Made by a program: the position numbers and the translations under genes
Notes under the pieces: model-generated
Databases searched by the model: none
What the model was told of the DNA's origin: nothing
Seen by the model: the letters and a program-made list of their open reading frames with translations, nothing else
Shown: in pieces, positions 1-5,673 of the stretch
Numbering within the stretch: the stretch's first letter is position 1
How the letters are laid out: the number at the start of each line of letters is the position of its first letter
Source of the DNA: Limisphaerales bacterium
Lineage (GTDB): Bacteria > Verrucomicrobiota > Verrucomicrobiia > Limisphaerales > UBA11358
Direction of reading: 5' to 3'
DNA: 11,912 nt
Assembly: GCA_003455565.1 (NCBI GenBank)
Contig: DMQW01000021.1
Span: 434-12,345, forward strand

Positions 1-13
1 AAGCGTCTGGACT

Positions 14-38
14 GCGGCTGCTTCAGCACCGCTTTTTT
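14..38 (+). terminator. Terminator-like hairpin with T-run at the window edge
   Basis: The plus strand shows GCGG-CTG (14-20), loop CTT (21-23), CAG (24-26), a 2-base bulge CA, then CCGC (29-32) and six T (33-38). This is the form of an intrinsic terminator for a plus-strand gene lying left of the window. The hairpin sits inside a longer stretch (1-36) framed by AAGCG and CGCTT, so it may instead be one copy of a dispersed verrucomicrobial repeat. The DagK-family gene converges on it from the right and ends at 73. No ORF in 1-72 looks real. Confidence 0.45.
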
Positions 39-72
39 GCGCGATGTTTCAAGCCATGCTGCCGCCAAAGTT

Positions 73-963
73 TCAAGGCACGATGACGCGCAGCTTTTTC
101 TGCTCGACGGAAAATGTCGCCGGCAGATTTCCGACCCATTCGCCATCCAGTTCAAACGCCGCAGGTGTTTCGCTCGTCAGATCAAATCTTTTGGCGCGCA
201 GCCGTTGCAACATTTTCTCCGGCAGTTTCTTTTTGAAAAGAAAACCCGGCGCGCAGCGCGCCAGAGTCAGAAAATTTGCACGCGGCAAGGCGCAGATATG
301 CAGCAGCCCGTCTTGCAAATCCGCCGCTGGTAAAATCTCAAACGAACCGCCATAGAGCTTGCCGTTGCCGACCAGAATCATTTCACCGGAAATTTCCTGT
401 CCATCCGCGCGGACTTTGATCTGCGGTTTTCGTTCCGCCAGTGCCTTGAACCCCGCGACAACGTAAGCCAGCGGCCCGATTTTTTTCTTGAGCTGCCAGT
501 TCACCAGTTCAATCGCCCGCGCATCCAGGCCCGCCCCGGCGAGCTGGATAAAAAAACGCCGTTCCGTCTTGCCGTTTGCGGAAAATTCAACGCGCGGCAG
601 GTCAATTTTCAATTCACGCCCGCGTTGCAAAATTTCCCAGGCGTCGGGAATCTGTGCCGGAATTTTCAGCTCCTTGGCGAACACATTCACCGTGCCGAGC
701 GGCAGCACACCGAGCCGGGAGCGCGTCAATCCGTCCGGCGCGTCGCCGATGCCGTTCAAAACCTCGTTGACCGTGCCGTCGCCGCCAGCGGCCACAATCA
801 GTTCAAAATTTTCGGCCACAGCTTGAGTGGCCAGCCGCCGCGCGTCGCTGGGGCCGGCGGTGGGCTTCAACGTGCATTGCGTTGAGACGCCGTCGAGCCA
901 GCGGCGGAAGTGCCGTGCCTTGTTGCCGCGCGCGGCGGGATTGAAGATGACACAGGTTCGCAC
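73..963 (-). CDS. Diacylglycerol kinase family (DagK/YegS-like) lipid kinase
   Basis: This is a predicted cytoplasmic lipid kinase that phosphorylates diacylglycerol or a related lipid with ATP, probably in phospholipid turnover. Using the GTG at 963 gives 296 residues, the usual family size. The N-terminal strand ends in 'NPAARG' (N8-P9), followed by the nucleotide-binding GGDGT at 60-64 with downstream 'NEVLNG', then 'PLGTVNVFA' at 88-96. The C-terminal beta domain contains the conserved DGE (273-275). The frame stays open to 1104, with an ATG at 1053 and another at 1104. These add an Arg/Ser-rich stretch unlike the family, and the 1104 start overlaps the divergent gene by 53 bp. A start at GTG 963 or TTG 969 therefore fits better, and no Shine-Dalgarno site decides between them. 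The family is certain from its motifs; the lipid substrate is not. Confidence 0.88.
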   Translation of the reverse strand: MRTCVIFNPAARGNKARHFRRWLDGVSTQCTLKPTAGPSDARRLATQAVAENFELIVAAGGDGTVNEVLNGIGDAPDGLTRSRLGVLPLGTVNVFAKELKIPAQIPDAWEILQRGRELKIDLPRVEFSANGKTERRFFIQLAGAGLDARAIELVNWQLKKKIGPLAYVVAGFKALAERKPQIKVRADGQEISGEMILVGNGKLYGGSFEILPAADLQDGLLHICALPRANFLTLARCAPGFLFKKKLPEKMLQRLRAKRFDLTSETPAAFELDGEWVGNLPATFSVEQKKLRVIVP

Positions 964-1051
964 ACGCAAATGATTTTGTTTTCGCACCGATAGTCGAGGA
1001 GAAACACGCCGCCGGCTTGCGCTGCGCCGACATTTTTCGGACAATGCCAGC

Positions 1052-1933
1052 ATGAACGAAGTCTCCAACTGGAAGGTTCCGAAGTGGCCGTTTCTGATTG
1101 CCAATGCAGTTTTAATTGCCGCCGCCTACGCCTTGATTCGGTTTGCCGCGCATCCGATTTCACTTTGGGAAATCATCACCGCCACCATCTCCGTCGCGCT
1201 GGGCGCGGTGCTCGGCTGCCTGCCGTTTATTCTGGATTATCGCGCGACCGGCAAGCTGATTGATGTTCAGGCCGTCGGCGAAGTTTCTGAAAAAATCCAG
1301 GATCTGAAACAACTCGCTGCCCAGGTTTCCACCGCCACCGACCAGTGGGCGCGCGTCCAGGAAGTCACGCAGGACGGCGCTAAAAAGACCGTTGCTGCGG
1401 CGAACGAAATTTCCGAGCGCATAACCACGGAGATCCGCGAGTTCAATGAATTTCAGGTCAAGCTCAACGACACCGAGAAGGGCGCGCTGCGGCTTGAAGT
1501 CGAAAAACTTCGCCGCACCGAGGGCGAATGGCTGCAGGTCGTCGCGCGCATTTTGGATCACATTTTCGCGCTGCACCACGCCGCCGCCCGTTCCGGCCAG
1601 CCGGAACTCGCCGAACAGATCGGCCAGTTCCAAAACGCCTGCCGCGATGCCGCGCGCCGCGTCGGCCTCACGCCGTTTGTTGCCGAACCGGGTGAATCAT
1701 TTGACAAGGAACGTCACCGCGCCCACGGCGTGGAAAATCCGCCTGCCGATGCCGTCGTCGCCGAGACGCTCGCGCCCGGCCTGACGTTTCAAGGCCGCCT
1801 CATCCGCCCCGCGCTCGTGCGCCTGCACGATGCGAACGCGCCCGCAACCGATCCTGTAAAAGAAACTGCGGAAACTGTGCCGGAAAAATCTGAAGCCGCC
1901 GCGCCCGACCAGCTCTCGCTCGAAGCTGATTAA
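1052..1933 (+). CDS. Membrane-anchored protein with GrpE-like C-terminal domain
   Basis: This is a 293-residue protein. Two hydrophobic helices at about 13-33 and 39-61 make an N-terminal membrane hairpin. A long Ala/Glu/Gln-rich, probably coiled-coil segment follows (about 75-160). Residues about 160-258 resemble the GrpE nucleotide exchange factor: a helical part, then 'VGLTPF' (204-209), 'GESFDKERHRA' (214-224) and 'APGLTFQGRLIRPALVRL' (241-258). These correspond to the FDPxxH and 'GY..gdrviRpA.V.V' signatures of the GrpE beta domain. The tail (259-293) is acidic and Ala/Pro-rich. Classical GrpE is soluble, about 190-200 residues, and serves DnaK. A membrane-bound form could bring DnaK exchange to the membrane, but that is inference, and no dnaK or dnaJ lies nearby. 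The ATG at 1052 has no Shine-Dalgarno site. The stop overlaps the convergent addA stop. The topology is clear; the GrpE kinship is a motif-level call. Confidence 0.75.
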   Translation: MNEVSNWKVPKWPFLIANAVLIAAAYALIRFAAHPISLWEIITATISVALGAVLGCLPFILDYRATGKLIDVQAVGEVSEKIQDLKQLAAQVSTATDQWARVQEVTQDGAKKTVAAANEISERITTEIREFNEFQVKLNDTEKGALRLEVEKLRRTEGEWLQVVARILDHIFALHHAAARSGQPELAEQIGQFQNACRDAARRVGLTPFVAEPGESFDKERHRAHGVENPPADAVVAETLAPGLTFQGRLIRPALVRLHDANAPATDPVKETAETVPEKSEAAAPDQLSLEAD

Positions 1934-4900
1934 ACTTTCTCCGTCCGGCGCACGGCGAAAAAGTGCAGCGCGCGCAGCGTGATTTTGCGCGCAAAAATCT
2001 TTTCCAGCGCGGCGGCGTAAAGTTTCAACTGCGGCGCGTAGGTTTTGATTTTCTCCGGCAAATCATTTTTGCCAGCCTCGTCCGTCTTGAAATCCACCAG
2101 CCAGATTTCCTGCGGCAGCAGCACGACCAGATCCGCCACGCCCTGCACGACGACGAATTCATCCGCAAGTGTCGTGTCGGTTTTGCCGCCGGTGATTTCT
2201 GCAATCTCCGCCGGACTGAATCGCGCAGTGAACGGCAGTTCGCGCCGCACCTTTTCTGCGTTCACCCGAATTTTTTCGCCGAGGTCTGAATCCCAAAATG
2301 CCGCCAGCGCGTCCAGATCCAAAACCGCGCGTTCGTCCGCCGACAAATAATTTTCCCGCACCAGCCGTTCCGCCTCCGCCGCGAGGCCGCCGGTTTTTTC
2401 CAGGGCAAAGTGCTGGAGAAATTTGTGATGCGCCGTGCCAGACTCCGCCGCCGACAATTTTCGATTTTTCGCCGCAAACTTTGGCCGCGTGAAAACCGGC
2501 TCCGCTTCCTCGTCCAGTTCTTCCGCCGTGCGCCGCAACTCCGTCACGGACGACTTGGCTTTTCGCTTCGTCGCTGCTGCGTGCGGATTTTCCCAGCTCA
2601 ATACCGCCCGCAATTTTTCCACCGCCGCCGCATCGAACGTGGCGACATTTTTATCATTGTAGGAGACGACGTGAGGAGTCTCTAAATTTTCTTTGTTTTG
2701 AGCCTCGTCACCTCGGCTCCTACGGACAGAATCATCGCCAAGCTCCGCGTCGTCCACCAGCCGCCAGCGGAGATGTGGTGTTTCGCCGCCGGTTGCACCC
2801 GCGCCGTCCGCGTTTTGCGCGAACCACAAACCCAGCCAGTCGGCAAAACATTTTGCGTCCGCGATTTTTTGTGGCGTCACCGGTTCCGGCTGTGACCAGA
2901 CCGTTCCCCATTTTTTCTCCGTGATCGTCGCGGACAAAACCAGCGTGTCGCGCGCCCGTGTCAGTGCGACGTAGAGCAGCCGCAGTTCTTCGCCGCGCAG
3001 TTCGCGTTTCTGCCGGCGCTGCGCGAGCCAGTGCGGCAAACTCGGATAACGCCGTCCGCTCGACGGTGGTTTCACTTTCGGACAAAGCCCGAACTCCTCG
3101 TCAAAAATGATTTCGCCGCGCAGGTCCTGCTCGTTGAACGTCTTCGCCAAATCCGGCAGCGCGACGACGGGAAATTCATCCCCTTTGCTCTGGTGAATGC
3201 TCATCAGCCGCACGGCGTTTTCCGTCGGGATGGCGGGCGCGTCCGGCTCGCTGCCAGCCTCCTGCTGCGCCTCAATGAATTTGAGAAAACGAAAAAGCCC
3301 CTGCCGCTGGAACTGGTCGAACGACTGCGCCAGGTTCAGAAAGCGCTCAATGTTTGCCGCTCGTTGCGCGCCGCACGGCTGCGCCCGCAGCCAGTCCGCG
3401 TAAAGCGTCTCCGCCAGCACCGCCTCCAGACATTCCGAGAGCGAATTCCGTTTCGCCAGTTTCCGCCAGCGCGAAAACCGTTCGAGAAATTTTGGAGTCT
3501 TTTCCGCCGCCCCATTTTTAATTTTTAATTTTTCATTTTGAATTCGGTTGAGCGCCGTCCAAAAATGTCCTTTCGTCGTCAGCCGGATTTCCACGAGTTC
3601 GTCCAGCGACAGGCCGACGAGCGGCGAGCGCAGCACCGCGATGCACGGCACGTCCTGCAAGGGATTGTCGAGCAATTGCAGCAGGCTCAAGAGATCGAGA
3701 ATTTCCGCGCTCTCGAAAAATCCGCCGCGCGCCACGGACAACGGCACGCCCGCGCGCTCAAATTCTTTTGCGTAAACTTCCGACTTGCCGCGCGGCGAAC
3801 GCAGCAGAATCGCCAGGTCGCCAAACTGCGCGGGACGGAACAACTTCTTTTCCTCATCCCAGATTTCGTGTTGCTCCGCGACAAGCTGTTTCAAACGCTG
3901 CGCAATCAGCCGGGCTTCCTTCGTCGTCTCGTCGAGATCGGCCAGGTCGCCGTTCTCGTCGTCGGAAATTTCGCCCGCTTTTTTCTTCGTGCGCAACAGC
4001 AGCTCCACGCGTGGCGGCGGGTTTTTGGCGACGCCGAGATTCACACGCTTTTCCGGCGTGCCGAATTTTAATTGTGCGTCGGCATCGTAAGCCACGCCGC
4101 CGATTTCCTCGCGTAAAACAAGGCTGAAAACGGAATTCGCAAAATTCAAAAGTCCTTCACGGCTGCGGAAATTTTCGGCGAGCGGAATGACCTGGCTATT
4201 TTTGCCGCGCCAGTTCTTCGAGTAGTCGCGGAAGATTTTTGGATCCGCGAGACGGAAACGATAGATACTCTGCTTCACGTCGCCGACGAGAAAACGGTTG
4301 GCGTCCGCGCCGTCGCGGGAAAGCGCGGCGATGATTTTGTCCTGCGCGGCGTTGATGTCCTGATACTCGTCCACGAAGACGAATTTCAGTTTGCCGCGCC
4401 ACATTTCAGCGACGGCGGTCGGTTTGTCGGCGGAAAAATCCCAGAGCAGTTTTAGCGCGAACTGTTCGAGGTCGTGAAAGTCTAAAACGCCATCGCTGCG
4501 CTTGCGGTCGGAAAATTTCTCGGCGAACTCTTGCGCCAGCCGCAGCAAGGATTCCATGTGGCTGCGAACCCAAGTCCAGTCTTCCGCGAGCGGATCGCTG
4601 TCATTTTTGACCGGGGCGAGCGTGGCGAGAAACGCGGCTTCGTCGAACAAATCTTCCAGCGGCTTGCGCAGGATGGTTTTGCGTTTCGCCGGCCAGTTGC
4701 CATCGGCGGAAACGATTTGCTCCAGGACTTCCGCCGCGAGTTCGCGCGAAAAGTTTTTTTCAAGACGTTGCAAAATGCCCGTCAATTCAGCGGCTTTTTC
4801 ATTTTCGCCTTTCAGATTTTCCAGAACGGGCAGCCATTCATCGCGCCAGTCGGTGATGGCGATGAGCAGCCAGCGTTGCCAGTCGGTGGGTTCGGGGGTG

Positions 4901-5532
4901 GAGAATTTTTTGATCTGGTCCGCGAGCCAGCCGGCGGCATCGGGGCGGGTTTGCGAATAATTGTGCAGGCGCAAAATGAGCGCGCGGATTTTTTCGTCGC
5001 GGCCGCCGCCGTGGATTTGGATCAGGTTTTGGACGGCGAGGGGAAATTCATCTTCACCGGCGTAGTGCGCTTGAAACTGTTCGTCCAGCGTTTCGTTGGC
5101 GAGCTGGCGGGCTTCGCCTTCGTCGAGGATGGCGAGCTGCGGGTCGAGGCCGAGTTCGTGGAAATGCTCGCGCACGAGGCGCAGGCAAAAGCTGTGGAGC
5201 GTGCCGATGTGCGCGATGTCGAAGAGCGCGAGCTGGCTGTGCCAGAAGTTGAGAGTTGATGGTTGAGAGTTGAGAGAATCCTCCTGCGTCTTGGTTTCAA
5301 TCGCGCGACGGAGGCGCTGGCGCATTTTGGCGGCGGCGGACTCGGTGAAGGTGACGATGAGCAGTTCGTCGAGCGACGCGCGTTCGCGGGTGAGGCAATC
5401 GAGGCAGCGGGCGACGAGCGTTTCGGTTTTGCCGGTGCCGGCACCGGCCATGACGAGGACGTTGCCGCGTGCGTCAACTGCCTGCCGTTGGGACGGCGTG
5501 AGCGAATCGTTTTGGGTGCGCGCGGATTCCAT
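1930..5532 (-). CDS. addA: AddA-type ATP-dependent helicase/nuclease (UvrD superfamily 1 plus PD-(D/E)XK nuclease)
   Basis: This is the predicted helicase-nuclease subunit that processes double-strand DNA ends for recombination, as in AddAB/RexAB. The 1200 residues match the usual AddA length. Motifs in order: Q-motif 'LTPSQRQAV' (11-19), Walker A 'AGAGTGKT' (29-36), Ia 'VTFTESAAAKM' (60-70), Walker B 'VDEYQD' (387-392), III 'GDVKQSIYRFR' (417-427), IV 'ENFRS' (453-457), V 'SIHQSKGDEFP' (778-788), VI 'LYVALTRARDTL' (853-864). The C-terminal nuclease has 'GTAHHKFLQH' (1032-1041), 'RELPF' (1097-1101), 'GVAD' with D1134, 'VDFKTD' with D1147 and K1149, and 'QLKLY' (1168-1172). The frame is open to 5625, but the ATG at 5532 puts the Q-motif ten residues from the start, so I chose it; there is no Shine-Dalgarno site. 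No addB partner is present on either side. Three embedded repeats encode residues 85-95, 664-673 and 937-958. RecB is a less likely alternative because no recC or recD is present. Confidence 0.9.
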   Translation of the reverse strand: MESARTQNDSLTPSQRQAVDARGNVLVMAGAGTGKTETLVARCLDCLTRERASLDELLIVTFTESAAAKMRQRLRRAIETKTQEDSLNSQPSTLNFWHSQLALFDIAHIGTLHSFCLRLVREHFHELGLDPQLAILDEGEARQLANETLDEQFQAHYAGEDEFPLAVQNLIQIHGGGRDEKIRALILRLHNYSQTRPDAAGWLADQIKKFSTPEPTDWQRWLLIAITDWRDEWLPVLENLKGENEKAAELTGILQRLEKNFSRELAAEVLEQIVSADGNWPAKRKTILRKPLEDLFDEAAFLATLAPVKNDSDPLAEDWTWVRSHMESLLRLAQEFAEKFSDRKRSDGVLDFHDLEQFALKLLWDFSADKPTAVAEMWRGKLKFVFVDEYQDINAAQDKIIAALSRDGADANRFLVGDVKQSIYRFRLADPKIFRDYSKNWRGKNSQVIPLAENFRSREGLLNFANSVFSLVLREEIGGVAYDADAQLKFGTPEKRVNLGVAKNPPPRVELLLRTKKKAGEISDDENGDLADLDETTKEARLIAQRLKQLVAEQHEIWDEEKKLFRPAQFGDLAILLRSPRGKSEVYAKEFERAGVPLSVARGGFFESAEILDLLSLLQLLDNPLQDVPCIAVLRSPLVGLSLDELVEIRLTTKGHFWTALNRIQNEKLKIKNGAAEKTPKFLERFSRWRKLAKRNSLSECLEAVLAETLYADWLRAQPCGAQRAANIERFLNLAQSFDQFQRQGLFRFLKFIEAQQEAGSEPDAPAIPTENAVRLMSIHQSKGDEFPVVALPDLAKTFNEQDLRGEIIFDEEFGLCPKVKPPSSGRRYPSLPHWLAQRRQKRELRGEELRLLYVALTRARDTLVLSATITEKKWGTVWSQPEPVTPQKIADAKCFADWLGLWFAQNADGAGATGGETPHLRWRLVDDAELGDDSVRRSRGDEAQNKENLETPHVVSYNDKNVATFDAAAVEKLRAVLSWENPHAAATKRKAKSSVTELRRTAEELDEEAEPVFTRPKFAAKNRKLSAAESGTAHHKFLQHFALEKTGGLAAEAERLVRENYLSADERAVLDLDALAAFWDSDLGEKIRVNAEKVRRELPFTARFSPAEIAEITGGKTDTTLADEFVVVQGVADLVVLLPQEIWLVDFKTDEAGKNDLPEKIKTYAPQLKLYAAALEKIFARKITLRALHFFAVRRTEKV
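2659..2723. repeat. 65-bp imperfect palindrome embedded in addA
   Basis: Two 24-bp arms (2659-2682 and 2700-2723) are inverted copies that agree at 20 of 24 positions. They are separated by a 17-bp AT-rich loop. The outer ends are GTAGGAG and CTCCTAC. In the addA frame the element encodes about residues 937-958, including 'RRSRGDEAQNKENLE', in the linker between helicase motif VI and the nuclease domain. The arm sequence, including GTAGGAGCCGAGGTGACGAG on the minus strand, resembles a dispersed repeat I associate with Verrucomicrobiota genomes; that association is from memory. The element is read through without a stop. Confidence 0.75.
3514..3541. repeat. 28-bp heptanucleotide tract (ATTTTTA type) embedded in addA
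   Basis: There are four consecutive 7-bp units on the plus strand: ATTTTTA twice, then ATTTTTC, then ATTTTGA. The tract is far more AT-rich than the surrounding gene. On the coding (minus) strand it gives about residues 664-673, 'IQNEKLKIKN', a charged insert between helicase motifs IV and V. It keeps the addA frame open. Confidence 0.75.
5248..5275. repeat. 28-bp heptanucleotide tract (GTTGAGA type) embedded in addA
   Basis: There are four consecutive 7-bp units on the plus strand: GTTGAGA at positions one, three and four, and GTTGATG at position two. On the coding strand the tract gives about residues 86-95, 'SLNSQPSTLN', shortly after helicase motif Ia (60-70). Because 7 is not a multiple of 3, gain or loss of one unit would shift the frame. 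It has the same period and length as the tract at 3514-3541, but a different unit. Confidence 0.75.
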
Positions 5533-5673
5533 GTGCGGGCGCAGGCTAACATGCGGGCGGAACGTTCGGCAATTTTTACGCGAGCGGTTTGGGAAAGGTG
5601 TTGCGCGAAGAAAGCGAAGGGACAAAATTAATTTTTGCAGCCCATCTGCGGGTCAGCCGGCTGGCAACACGGT

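Noticed and set aside
46..77. 8-bp direct repeat GTTTCAAG at 46-53 and 70-77
   Set aside because: Two short copies are compatible with chance, and nothing array-like surrounds them, so it is not a CRISPR or attachment site.
964..1104. N-terminal extension of the lipid kinase up to an ATG at 1053 or 1104
   Set aside because: The extra residues are Arg/Ser-rich and unlike the family, the longer form overlaps the divergent gene, and the family normally starts a few residues before the 'NP' strand.
1160..1633. 157-residue open frame on the minus strand
   Set aside because: It is antisense to the membrane/GrpE-like gene, with no independent support.
4531..5259. 242-residue open frame on the plus strand
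   Set aside because: It lies antisense within addA, has no domain-like sequence, and is explained by GC-rich codon bias.
5533..5625. Upstream extension of addA by 31 residues
   Set aside because: It is Arg/Pro-rich with no domain. The ATG at 5532 gives the normal distance to the Q-motif.
5635..5667. Possible terminator after the GH51 gene (TTGC-c-AGCC paired with GGCTGCAA)
   Set aside because: The stem has a bulge and a 16-base loop containing a competing palindrome, and no clean T-run follows on the minus strand.
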